DNA of 50,227 nt from Candidatus Woesearchaeota archaeon CG1_02_57_44 (GTDB lineage Archaea; Nanobdellota; Nanobdellia; Woesearchaeales; CG1-02-57-44): positions 1 through 50,227 of the forward strand of contig MNWW01000058.1 in assembly GCA_001871415.1 (NCBI GenBank). The letters run 5' to 3'. The translations under genes and the position numbers were made by a program. Each line of letters opens with the position of its first letter. Positions within the stretch are counted from its first letter, which is position 1. The notes beneath the pieces were generated by a model that made no database searches, was not told where the DNA came from, and worked only from the letters and a program-made list of their open reading frames with translations. This document shows positions 8,300-17,397 of the stretch, in pieces.

Positions 8300-9337
8300 T
8301 TATCCGAACAGCTTCTTCCAGCTGGACAGGTAGTCGATGATCACCTGTCTGCGCACTATCCACAGATGCAGTCCGATGAGCACCAGCGCGATGCCATAGG
8401 TGGCGGTCTGCAGGATGGCCATGCTGAGCGCGGGTTCAGCAGCTACGCCAAAGAGCGATAACCCTAGGACGGCCGCGGCCTCAAAAGCACCGGCGATGCC
8501 GACCACATGCCCGGCACTTGCGGCAAGCCCGCTGAGCAGGTCGACGAACAGGAACGGCAACAGTCCGATGTTGATGCCAAATGCCAGCCCGGAAACCCAT
8601 GCAGCAAGGATGGAGAACACGCGCATGAGCACAGAGAGCAGAAAGATCGCCAGGAACTGGCCCTTGCCAATCTTTTGACCCTCGAAGAAACCCTGCACGC
8701 CGTTCTTCAGCTTTTCCAGTGCGCTGGCGGGCATGACATAGGAGAGGGCCCGAAACACAATACGCTCCATGGTCTGCTGTCGGCTGCGCAGCAGGGAAAG
8801 CAAGAGTCCCAGCGCGAGCAGCACCACCGTCAGAACAATGATGCCGATAAGGTAGGGGCCCTGGCGCGCCTGCGGAAAGAGCCAGATGGCAATACCCATC
8901 AATAGGACAAGGAACACACCGTCAAGCACTTTTTCCAGCACGATGTTGCCATAGACGCTGCTGAGTGCGATGTCTGCTCGTTGTGAAAGATAATGCCCCC
9001 GGATGAACTCACCGATATTGATGGGCAAGAGCAGGTTCATCACATGCCCGATGACGGTCGCGTGATAGAGTTCGCTGTACGCGCAGGGTTTGATGCCCAT
9101 GAGCAGGTAGCGCCATCGCAGGGCCTTGACCGCGAGCATGAGCAAGATGAGCAGCACGATGACAGGGACCAGACGCCAGTCGGCATGAGTGAGTACGGTG
9201 GTGAATGACTGAAGCGATATCTGGCTAAACAAGTAGTAGACAATAAGGCCCGTACCAAAAAAGAATATGGGGATGCGGTACCGAAACAAAAGGTCGCGCA
9301 ACAGCGCGCCCGTCTCACGCAGCAGTCGCTTGGCCAT
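8300..9337 (-). CDS. Flippase-like / UPF0104 (AglD-like, LPG synthase TM) integral membrane protein
   Basis: Multi-TM; YHATVIGHVMNLLLPINIGEFIRGHYLSQ...SSVYGNIVLEKVLDGVFLV and SGLAASAGHVVGIAGAFEAAAVLGL are typical of the family. Confidence 0.82.
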   Translation of the reverse strand: MAKRLLRETGALLRDLLFRYRIPIFFFGTGLIVYYLFSQISLQSFTTVLTHADWRLVPVIVLLILLMLAVKALRWRYLLMGIKPCAYSELYHATVIGHVMNLLLPINIGEFIRGHYLSQRADIALSSVYGNIVLEKVLDGVFLVLLMGIAIWLFPQARQGPYLIGIIVLTVVLLALGLLLSLLRSRQQTMERIVFRALSYVMPASALEKLKNGVQGFFEGQKIGKGQFLAIFLLSVLMRVFSILAAWVSGLAFGINIGLLPFLFVDLLSGLAASAGHVVGIAGAFEAAAVLGLSLFGVAAEPALSMAILQTATYGIALVLIGLHLWIVRRQVIIDYLSSWKKLFG

Positions 9338-9453
9338 GTGATCTAGGGGGAAAACATTGTTTATAACACCTTCTGTCGTTCAGATCGCATCATCGCACCA
9401 ATCCAGCGCAGTGGCGAGCTTAGCAACAGGAAATGCTGAGCGGCGCGCGAAGA

Positions 9454-10227
9454 CTACGCAGAGCCCTTGGTCGTGTCAGCGTTGCCTCCCAGCCAATCAT
9501 AGCCTTCCTGCTCTATCTTGAGCGCCAGACTCGCGTCACCGCTCTTGACTATCCTTCCCTGCACCATGACATGCACCTTGTCAGGCTTGACATGGTCCAG
9601 GATGCGCTGGTAGTGCGTGATGAGCAAGAATCCCATACCCTTCTTGCGCTGCTCATTGATGACCGCGGCAACAGCCCTGACACCGTCGACATCAAGGCCG
9701 GAATCAGGCTCGTCCAGGATGGCGATGGTCGGCTGAAGCAAGGCGAGCTGCAGCATCTCCGAACGTTTCTTTTCGCCGCCCGAAAATCCCTGGTTGAGCT
9801 GACGCTCCGCCATGGCCGGGCTCATGCGAAGGGAGCCTAGCGCCGTATCAAGCTCATGGGAAAAAGCATTGCCTTCAACAGCACTTGCATCAGACGTCCC
9901 TTCCTTTCCAAGCGCATTCTTCGCCGCCTTCACGAACGAGATGATATTGACCCCCGGAATCGCGGGCGGATGCTGGAACAGCAGAAACAACCCCGTTCTG
10001 GCCCGTTCGTCAGCTTCGGTGTTCGTGATATCCTTGCCGTCCATAAGAACACTGCCTGAATCAATGGTGTACATCGGACTTCCCATCACCGCGCTGGCAA
10101 GTGTGCTCTTGCCGCTGCCATTAAGCCCCATGATGGCGACGACTTCGCCAGGCTTCACTGACAAGCTGACCCCTTTGACTATTTCCTTGTCTTTGATGCT
10201 GACGTGCAAATCTTTTATTTCAAGCAT
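9454..10227 (-). CDS. sufC: Fe-S assembly ATPase SufC
   Basis: MLEIKDLHVSIKDKEIVKGVSL...GLNGSGKSTLASAVMG...GFSGGEKKRSEMLQL...ILDEPDSGLDVDGVR. Confidence 0.96.
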   Translation of the reverse strand: MLEIKDLHVSIKDKEIVKGVSLSVKPGEVVAIMGLNGSGKSTLASAVMGSPMYTIDSGSVLMDGKDITNTEADERARTGLFLLFQHPPAIPGVNIISFVKAAKNALGKEGTSDASAVEGNAFSHELDTALGSLRMSPAMAERQLNQGFSGGEKKRSEMLQLALLQPTIAILDEPDSGLDVDGVRAVAAVINEQRKKGMGFLLITHYQRILDHVKPDKVHVMVQGRIVKSGDASLALKIEQEGYDWLGGNADTTKGSA

Positions 10228-10855
10228 GGTTGTTCCCTCCTGATGATGCGATGAGCGTGGATGCTGGAGATTTCTGCCCGGAATCACCGGCAGCAGCATT
10301 TGCCTCAATCGCCTCAAGATATTCCAGTTGTGCCTTCATCACCGCTTTCTTGTACGCCTGCAGCGCGAGCGTGGCGCACTTGAGGCGCATGGGCACGACA
10401 GGGATGCCGAGGATGCCGAGCATGCCCTCAGGCGTCAGGCCCATGAGCGCTGACAATGGTCTGCCTTTCATCGCTTCGCTGAGCTTTGACGCGGCGGCCA
10501 TGCTGATGCAGCACCCCCTGCCCTTGAAGCTGATGTCCTCGATGATTGCGTTGCCTATCTCATCAACAGCAGCGCGTGTCGGGCGAGTCCCGGAATCAGC
10601 AGCAGTTTCACTTCGTACCCTGATATAGACCGCTATCTCATCGCCGCAGTGAGGATTGTGGTCATGATAGCACCATGCTCCCGCCACCTCCCTGAAGTTG
10701 CAGGGATGCTTGCAATGATGCATGATGTCATCGCGATACATGGCATCGGCCGACGAGGAGCGTCCATCATCGCGACTAACAGGAGTGCCGCGTACTGATT
10801 CATCATGCGCCTCCCCCGCGCGCCCGCTACCCGTCAGGTCTGCGCTCTCATTCAT
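10220..10855 (-). CDS. sufU: SufU/IscU-like Fe-S scaffold
   Basis: MYRDDIMHHCKHPCNFRE...NPHCGDEIAVY...ISFKGRGCCISMAAASKLSEAMKG...RLKCATLALQAYKKA. Confidence 0.9.
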   Translation of the reverse strand: MNESADLTGSGRAGEAHDESVRGTPVSRDDGRSSSADAMYRDDIMHHCKHPCNFREVAGAWCYHDHNPHCGDEIAVYIRVRSETAADSGTRPTRAAVDEIGNAIIEDISFKGRGCCISMAAASKLSEAMKGRPLSALMGLTPEGMLGILGIPVVPMRLKCATLALQAYKKAVMKAQLEYLEAIEANAAAGDSGQKSPASTLIASSGGNNHA

Positions 10856-12134
10856 GCTGCCACCTCGCGGCAATCCCTGCGACGGCATCGGTAAACAAGC
10901 GCACCTCAGCAATATCATTGTATACGTAAAAACTCGCGCGGGTCGTGCCATTGACGCCAAGCGCGGCCATCAGCGGCATGGCGCAGTGGTGCCCACCGCG
11001 CACAGCGATGCCCTGCGCGTCCAGCAAGGTACTCATGTCATGCGGATGCGCAGGTGCGGTGAAGCTTGCGATGCCCGATGCGTTGGCGTTGCGTCCATCA
11101 GCAGTGATACCAGCGTCGCCAAGAACCCGCACGCCATCAATCACCGACAGCGCCTCGCGTGCCTTCCTGCCGAGCAATCCGACGTGTTCATGCACCTGCT
11201 CCATGCCAAGCGAAGAAAGATAATCAACAGCCGCTCCCAAGCCGACAGCTTCGGCTATAGGCGGCGTCCCCGCTTCAAAGCGATGTGGCAATTCCGCGAA
11301 CTCGGTATCCTCCTTGCCCACCTTGCGTATCATATCGCCTCCCATGATAAAGGGTGATAGCTCTGACAACGCATCTTCAGTTCCCCACAACACGCCGATG
11401 CCGGTCGGCCCCAGCATCTTATGGCCGGAGAACGCGAGGAAATCCGCGCCTATCTTCCTGACATCCGTTGGTTGATGAGGGATGCATTGCGCGCCATCAG
11501 CAACCAGAAGCGCGCCAGCGTCATGCGCGATGTCCGCGAGCTCCCTGATATTCTGATTGGTGCCCAATGCGTTGCTGGTCTGCGTGACAGCCAGCACGCG
11601 AAGTTTAGGCGCCGTGGTAGTGCCGTTTGCTGGACCGCGCGTCGTCCTCCGCAGTCCAGCCACCAGCTCTTTGACCTGTTCAATATCAACCATGCCGTCC
11701 TGCTGGCGGGCGATGAGAAAGCGTGCGCCTGTGCGGATGCATTGCTGCTGCCAGGGAACGAAGTTCGCGTGGTGCTCGAGCTCGGTCACCATGACCGCGT
11801 CGTCGCGGCCAAGTCCCAGCCCATAGGCAGGGATGTTGAGCGCTTCGGTCGCGTTCTTCGTGAATATGATGTCCTGCGACCGCGCTCCTATGAATCGCGC
11901 GACCTTCTCCCGGGCACCCTCATACGCGTCGGTCGCCTCTCCGGCGAGGGTGTGCACACCCCGATGGATGTTCGCGTTATGCCGGACATAGTACTGTTCC
12001 ATCGCGTCAAGCACCTGTCGGGGCTTCTGCGTGGTCGCCGCGTTGTCTAGATACGCTAATGGCTCGCCATGAACACGGCGCGAGAGCAGGGGAAAATCAT
12101 CCCTGATACCCGCAATATTTTTTGACTCTGCCAT
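10848..12134 (-). CDS. sufS: Cysteine desulfurase SufS
   Basis: YLDNAATTQKP...NIHRGVHTLAGEAT...DGAQCIPHQPTDVRKIGADFLAFSGHKMLGPTGIGVLWG...RGGHHCAMPLM. Confidence 0.97.
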   Translation of the reverse strand: MAESKNIAGIRDDFPLLSRRVHGEPLAYLDNAATTQKPRQVLDAMEQYYVRHNANIHRGVHTLAGEATDAYEGAREKVARFIGARSQDIIFTKNATEALNIPAYGLGLGRDDAVMVTELEHHANFVPWQQQCIRTGARFLIARQQDGMVDIEQVKELVAGLRRTTRGPANGTTTAPKLRVLAVTQTSNALGTNQNIRELADIAHDAGALLVADGAQCIPHQPTDVRKIGADFLAFSGHKMLGPTGIGVLWGTEDALSELSPFIMGGDMIRKVGKEDTEFAELPHRFEAGTPPIAEAVGLGAAVDYLSSLGMEQVHEHVGLLGRKAREALSVIDGVRVLGDAGITADGRNANASGIASFTAPAHPHDMSTLLDAQGIAVRGGHHCAMPLMAALGVNGTTRASFYVYNDIAEVRLFTDAVAGIAARWQHE

Positions 12135-12141
12135 GATATAA

Positions 12142-13350
12142 TCACCGTGAGGGATCTATAGACCTTTGGTGGGATTCCACCAGGGTCGCGAGCATGCCAT
12201 GCAAGTGCGCGCTGGCGAGTGTGTGCTCCTGCTCAGTAAGTCCGTGCATCACCTGAGAAAAAAAACCATGTACCAGCAGCGAGCGCGCCTGCGCCGCGCT
12301 GATGCCTCGGCTTCGCACGTAAAACATCGTCTCTTCGTCAAGTCGCGATATGGTCGCGCCGTGCGCGCAGCTGACTTTATTGTTGTCCGTGACCAGGTTG
12401 GGAATAGCATTGGCCTGCGCGTCAGGTGAGAGCAGCAGGAAATCCGCCTTCTGTTGACCATCGGCGTCGCTGGCGTCGCGCGCTATTCTGACGAGTCCTT
12501 CGAAACGCGCAATGCCCTTGCCTGTGACCGCGCTTTTTGCCAGCAGATCGCTGCGGGTGTTACGGCCGACATGATGCGCGTCTGTCGCCAGTTCAGCAGT
12601 GCCGCCCGTAACGATGAACCCCTGCCTGACCTGCGCAGACACATTGTCTTCGAGCACGGTCTCAATGCGCGACCAGGTGGACTGCTGAGATCCGATGATA
12701 TCTGAGAGCTGCAGCATGCATCCGTCTTCGCACCTGACGCCCATGCTCAGGAGCCGCGGCTCTGATGTCGATGAGAGCAATAGCAACCTTGGCCTGCTGC
12801 CCTGCTTACAGACGACGTCGATGCGCGATAGGCGTACCCTGCCCTGTGCTCGAAGGACGACGGTCGCGCTGCTGCGCTCGCCGAACACGATGACGGTGCG
12901 GCTGATGCCCGCGGGCTCATTAATGATGCATGGTGTTGCCCAGTCGGCGCCATCAGGAACCGCAAGCACCGTGCCCGCGGACCACCAGGCCTGTATGGCC
13001 GAATTGGCCTCAAGCACCTGCCCGGCCTTTCGCGGCTCAAGCAGGGTGTTGTGCGTCGTGATATCCTGCTCAAGCACTGCGCGGATATCCTTCAGCAGAG
13101 ATGACCTTGCATTGTCCGTGGCGTTGTCTGCGACAACCGCTTCCTGCAGACTGAGCGCAGGAGCCGGAAGCGCTGGCGCCTGGGTGCCTTGCAGCAGAGT
13201 ATCAAAGTTATTGCCGAGACGTGAGCGCAGGAAGACTAATCGCCCACGGGCCGATAGCGATGCTACGGCTCGCTCACGCGTCGCCGCGAGCCACGATGGC
13301 TCATTTCGGCCAAGCTGCGCGGAGAGCCTCGGGTTCAAGGAGAGATTCAT
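12142..13350 (-). CDS. sufD: Fe-S assembly protein SufD
   Basis: SufB/D fold C-terminus: ADFLLLSPDAQANAIPNLVTDNNKVSCAHGATISRLDEETMFYVRSRGISAAQARSLLVHGF. Confidence 0.93.
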   Translation of the reverse strand: MNLSLNPRLSAQLGRNEPSWLAATRERAVASLSARGRLVFLRSRLGNNFDTLLQGTQAPALPAPALSLQEAVVADNATDNARSSLLKDIRAVLEQDITTHNTLLEPRKAGQVLEANSAIQAWWSAGTVLAVPDGADWATPCIINEPAGISRTVIVFGERSSATVVLRAQGRVRLSRIDVVCKQGSRPRLLLLSSTSEPRLLSMGVRCEDGCMLQLSDIIGSQQSTWSRIETVLEDNVSAQVRQGFIVTGGTAELATDAHHVGRNTRSDLLAKSAVTGKGIARFEGLVRIARDASDADGQQKADFLLLSPDAQANAIPNLVTDNNKVSCAHGATISRLDEETMFYVRSRGISAAQARSLLVHGFFSQVMHGLTEQEHTLASAHLHGMLATLVESHQRSIDPSR

Positions 13351-14822
13351 CCGATGCTCCCCTCCATCTCCAGCTCGATGAGCCGGTTGAGCTCGACGGC
13401 GTATTCCATGGGCAGCGCCCGTAGGATAGGCTCCATAAATCCGGAGACGATCATGCGCACCGCCTCTTCCTGCGAGAGCCCCCGGGTCATGAGATAGAAG
13501 ACCTGCTCTTCGCTGATGCGACCGACCGTCGCCTCGTGTGCGATATCGGCCGTCTCCTCGGAGACCTGGATGACTGGAATGGTGCCGCTCCTGCTCTGCG
13601 GGTCCATCATGAGCGCGTCGCAGTTCGTGCTGTTCTTGGCGTTGCTCGCGCCTTTCGCGATGCGCAGCAGGCCGCGATACATGGTGATGCCACCGCCGGA
13701 GCTGATGCTCTTGGACGTGATGGTGCTGCTCGTGTCCTTGCCCAGATGGATGACCTTGCTACCGGTATCCTGGTTCTGGCCGGGTCCCGCGAACGCGACA
13801 CCCAGGAAATCCGCCCGGCTGCGGTCGCCCTTCAGGACGCTGCACGGATAGAGCATCGTGACATTGCTGCCAAGGTTGCCGTTGACCCATTCGACGACGC
13901 CGGCTTCCTCGACAATGGCGCGCTTGGTGTTGAGATTGAAGGTATTCTTGCTCCAGTTCTCGACGCTGCTGTAGCGCGCGGTCGCGTGCTCATACACGAA
14001 GATCTCCACGCATCCCGCGTGCAGGTTGTTGACGCTGTATTGCGGCGCGCTGCACCCTTCGATGTAATGCACTGACGCGCTTTTGTCAACGATGATGAGC
14101 GTGTGCTCGAACTGCCCCATGCCCGGGCTGTTCATGCGAAAGTACGCCTGCATGGGAACGAGCATCGATACTCCGGGCGGAACGTAGATGAAGGTCCCTC
14201 CGCTCCAGACCGCGGCGTGCAGCGCCGCGAACTTGTGGTCGGTGATGGGGACACATCGGGTCATGAAATGCTTTTTGACCAGCTCAGGATATTTGCGCAG
14301 CGCGACATCCATGTTCTCGAAGATGACACCCTTTCGTGACCATTCTTCCTTGAGATGGTGATACACGACTTCGCTCTCGTACTGCGCGCCCGCGCCAGCA
14401 AGCGCTTTCTGTTCCGCCTCAGGGATGCCCAATTTCTGGAAGGTGCGCTTGATGTCATCAGGGACATTGTCCCACTTGTGCTCATTGGTCTGCTCCACTG
14501 CGCGAAGGTAGTAGGTGATCTTGTCAAGGTCCAGTTGCAGGTGCGGCCCCCACTCAGGCAGGGGCATTGCCTTGAACGCCTTCAGACCGGCAAGCCGCTT
14601 CTGCAACATCCAGTCTGGCTCGTTCTTCTCCTTGGATATCATGCGCACGACGTCTTCCGTGATGCCAGGAGGCGCACGCTTGGTGAACAGGACAGGATTC
14701 TTATGGTCGAACATCTCGCGCGCGATGCTCAGCTGCATTGCATGCTGCGCTGAGGCCTGGCTGACCTTGGCGCCATGCGCGCCGCCAGGCGTCCCTTCCT
14801 GCTGTAGGATGGGCAGGCTCAT
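13347..14822 (-). CDS. sufB: Fe-S assembly protein SufB
   Basis: VVYHHLKEEWSRKGVIFENMD...FRMNSPGMGQFEHTLIIVDKSASVHYIEGCSAP...TSKSISSGGGITMYRGLL...NSTNCDALMMD. Confidence 0.97.
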   Translation of the reverse strand: MSLPILQQEGTPGGAHGAKVSQASAQHAMQLSIAREMFDHKNPVLFTKRAPPGITEDVVRMISKEKNEPDWMLQKRLAGLKAFKAMPLPEWGPHLQLDLDKITYYLRAVEQTNEHKWDNVPDDIKRTFQKLGIPEAEQKALAGAGAQYESEVVYHHLKEEWSRKGVIFENMDVALRKYPELVKKHFMTRCVPITDHKFAALHAAVWSGGTFIYVPPGVSMLVPMQAYFRMNSPGMGQFEHTLIIVDKSASVHYIEGCSAPQYSVNNLHAGCVEIFVYEHATARYSSVENWSKNTFNLNTKRAIVEEAGVVEWVNGNLGSNVTMLYPCSVLKGDRSRADFLGVAFAGPGQNQDTGSKVIHLGKDTSSTITSKSISSGGGITMYRGLLRIAKGASNAKNSTNCDALMMDPQSRSGTIPVIQVSEETADIAHEATVGRISEEQVFYLMTRGLSQEEAVRMIVSGFMEPILRALPMEYAVELNRLIELEMEGSIG

Positions 14823-15382
14823 GGCGAACGCCTCCGCGACGACTTCGTGCTTGAGGAAGGCAGGTCGACCTGGCGCTTGCCTGCCGCAGCCTCCTGCAGC
14901 CTGCTGCAGACCGGGCAGTTGGAATGGATGTGCTCATCGAGCACATAAAAGAGGCCTGACGACGCGCCAGCGATGGTCGCGCTCTTGCCGCCGCCTCTCG
15001 CAAAGAGCGCATGGGCAGGCGCCGCGACCCAGCTGCGCTCATTGAGCGAATAGAGGATGCGCTTGCCTGCGCGCTCGGTCGTGACGATGCTGCACGCCCG
15101 CAGCTTGGCGAGCGCGTGGCTGACCTTGGTGCGCTCTGCGCTGACAGCGCGGGCGATCCCAGAGACACTTAGAGGACCATCGCGCAGCAGCTCGACTATC
15201 TGCAGGCGAAGGTCATTGCTGAGCGTCTCCATGCAGAGATGATACGGATGGGCGAAGCTGCAGCCATCGGGGAGGGTTTTGCCAGCAGCAGAGCTGGATG
15301 CGGCAGAGCCTGATGCAGCATCTCCTGCTGATCCTGCAGGATATGTCCCCGGGGCCGCAGCCTTTGGTGAAGTGCTTTTCAC
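14819..15382 (-). CDS. ArsR-like HTH regulator with Cys pairs (candidate suf operon regulator)
   Basis: METLSNDLRLQIVELLRDGPLSVSGIARAVSAERTKVSHALAKLRACSIVTTERAGKRILYSLN with C-terminal HIHSNCPVC; 4-nt overlap with sufB. GTG start at 15382 fits the TATA position, but an internal start is possible. Confidence 0.75.
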   Translation of the reverse strand: MKSTSPKAAAPGTYPAGSAGDAASGSAASSSAAGKTLPDGCSFAHPYHLCMETLSNDLRLQIVELLRDGPLSVSGIARAVSAERTKVSHALAKLRACSIVTTERAGKRILYSLNERSWVAAPAHALFARGGGKSATIAGASSGLFYVLDEHIHSNCPVCSRLQEAAAGKRQVDLPSSSTKSSRRRSP

Positions 15383-15399
15383 GTGAAAAATAATTCACC
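15366..15399. promoter_or_regulatory. Nested symmetric palindrome (candidate operator) at the suf operon promoter
   Basis: GGTGAA-N4-TTTTCACGTGAAAA-N4-TTCACC; lies between a minus-strand TATA (TTTATATA, about 15403-15412) and the first gene. Confidence 0.6.
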
Positions 15400-15518
15400 C
15401 GTTATATATAAATGTTTAGAATCCGAAGGCCTAGCGTCTTGTACTACATACAGGAGATTCCATCAGATCGCCACATCCAGCGACAATGCTTTTATACACA
15501 ACACCCTTCCGCCTCACC

Positions 15519-16793
15519 ATGCTCGATATAGCGTATGTGCGCGAGAACCAGGATGCAGTACGAAAGAACCTGGAGCGCCGACAGGACCCGGAGAAGCTGC
15601 AGCTGCTGGACAACGCTCTTGCATTGGATGTCGAATGGCGCAAGATGAAGACAATACTCGACCTGCTGCGCCAAAAGCGCAACCAATCCAGCAAGAGCAT
15701 CAATGAAGCGAGAAAGAAAGGCGATGACATCGCGCCGTTGCTGGCTGAAGCAAAAACACTGCCTGATCAGATCCGCAAGGCCGAGGAAGACGAGCAGCAG
15801 CTGCAGGAGCGCCTGCGCACGCTCATGATGCGCATACCGAATCTTCTGCATGATTCCGTGCCGTATGGCGAGGACGAGTCAGGCAACGTGGTTGTCAAGA
15901 CCTGGGGCGAGCCGCGAAAGGACGCTCCGGCGCTGCCGCACGGCGAGCTGCTGGTGTCGCTTGGATTGGCTGATTTTGACAAGGCCGCAGAAGTAGCAGG
16001 CCAGGGTTTCAACTATCTCTTCGGCGACATGGCGCTGCTGAACTTGTCGCTGCAACGATTCGCGCTGGACAAGCTGCAGGCCAAGGGATTCTGCCCGGTC
16101 ATGCCGCCGTACATGCTCAGAAGAAAGCCCTACGAGGGCGTCACTGACCTCGCGGATTTCGAGACCATGATGTACAAGATAGACGGCGAGGACCTGCACC
16201 TCATCGCGACGAGCGAGCATCCCATCGCGGCGCTGCTCATGGGCGAGGTGCTCGAGGACAAAGCGCTGCCTGTCCTGTACGCAGGCGTGAGCCCGTGTTT
16301 TCGCAAGGAACTGGGAAGCCATGGCGTGGACGAGAAAGGCATCTTCCGCGTGCACATATTCCAGAAGATAGAGCAGTTCGTGTTCTGCAGGCCCGAAGAG
16401 TCCTGGGAGTGGCATGAGAAGATACTCGCCAATGCCGAGGAGCTCTTCCGGGAGCTGGAGCTGCCGTATCGCGTCGTCAATATCTGCACCGGCGATATAG
16501 GCATCGTGGCCGCCAAGAAGTATGATCTGGAGGTCTGGATGCCAAGGGAGCAGCAGTACAAGGAAGCGGTCTCCTGCAGCAACTGCACAGGGTATCAGGC
16601 AGTACGGCTCAATATCAAGTATCACGCGAAAGAGGAGCGAAAGCACGTGCACACGCTCAACAGCACAGCCATCGCGGTGCAGCGCGCCATGCGCGCCATC
16701 GTCGAGAACCACGCGCAGCCTGACGGGACCATCCGTGTGCCACAGGCGCTTGTTCCCTATATGGGAAAGGATGTCATCGGCAAGCGCTCGTGA
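15519..16793 (+). CDS. serS: Seryl-tRNA synthetase
   Basis: MLDIAYVRENQDAVRKNLERR...LIATSEHPIAALLMGEVL...CFRKELGSHGVDEKGIFRVHIFQKIEQFVF...NSTAIAVQRAMRAIVENHAQPDGTIRVPQALVPYMG. Start set at MLDIAYV. Confidence 0.97.
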   Translation: MLDIAYVRENQDAVRKNLERRQDPEKLQLLDNALALDVEWRKMKTILDLLRQKRNQSSKSINEARKKGDDIAPLLAEAKTLPDQIRKAEEDEQQLQERLRTLMMRIPNLLHDSVPYGEDESGNVVVKTWGEPRKDAPALPHGELLVSLGLADFDKAAEVAGQGFNYLFGDMALLNLSLQRFALDKLQAKGFCPVMPPYMLRRKPYEGVTDLADFETMMYKIDGEDLHLIATSEHPIAALLMGEVLEDKALPVLYAGVSPCFRKELGSHGVDEKGIFRVHIFQKIEQFVFCRPEESWEWHEKILANAEELFRELELPYRVVNICTGDIGIVAAKKYDLEVWMPREQQYKEAVSCSNCTGYQAVRLNIKYHAKEERKHVHTLNSTAIAVQRAMRAIVENHAQPDGTIRVPQALVPYMGKDVIGKRS

Positions 16794-16853
16794 AAGCGAC
16801 AGGAGCTACTGAGAGCGTCCCTTCAGCTGAGTCTGCCCTACAGAACAACGGCC

Positions 16854-17243
16854 TTAGCTGCCATCCCTGCACGCGATCAGTATCCCTGCCAAGCCGGTCA
16901 GCAGGTCCTGTTCTTCTATCAGCGGCTCATCCTGCACCAAGAGCAGGTAGCTCATGCCATCAGCACCCGGTTCAAGGTAGTGCGCGTGGAGCAGATATCC
17001 GGGCGCGGTCATGATGACAGGCGGGATCTCCTCATCCCGCATGCCATGGCCGGCCTCCCATCGCTCTTCCACGTCGAGCCTGCCACCGCACTCTCCGAGC
17101 AGATAGCGCTCCATCGCATCCATGGTATCACTGAACAGATGATAGGGCAGCTCGCCCCGATAGGACAGGACGATCTCCTCAGGCAGGAGCAGGATGTGCT
17201 GATACGCGAGGATGCTCTCTCGTTCATGGGGCAGGACGCTCAT
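16854..17243 (-). CDS. Hypothetical protein
   Basis: 129-aa ORF filling the gap between serS and the next gene; no recognised family. Confidence 0.5.
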   Translation of the reverse strand: MSVLPHERESILAYQHILLLPEEIVLSYRGELPYHLFSDTMDAMERYLLGECGGRLDVEERWEAGHGMRDEEIPPVIMTAPGYLLHAHYLEPGADGMSYLLLVQDEPLIEEQDLLTGLAGILIACRDGS

Positions 17244-17397
17244 GACTCAGGGGATTAAGCAGAGATTCAAAAACCATTCCCCGCATGATGGCAAGATTTG
17301 CGGTAGATTCAGTGAATGCCTTCAGCGCACAGCCCCACTGGTCATCCTGCCGAATCACATATAAAGCCCCGCCTCCTCCGTCATTGCCGACAGCCGC

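Noticed and set aside
15879-16712. 277-aa minus ORF antisense to serS
   Set aside because: Shadow ORF of a well-supported synthetase gene.
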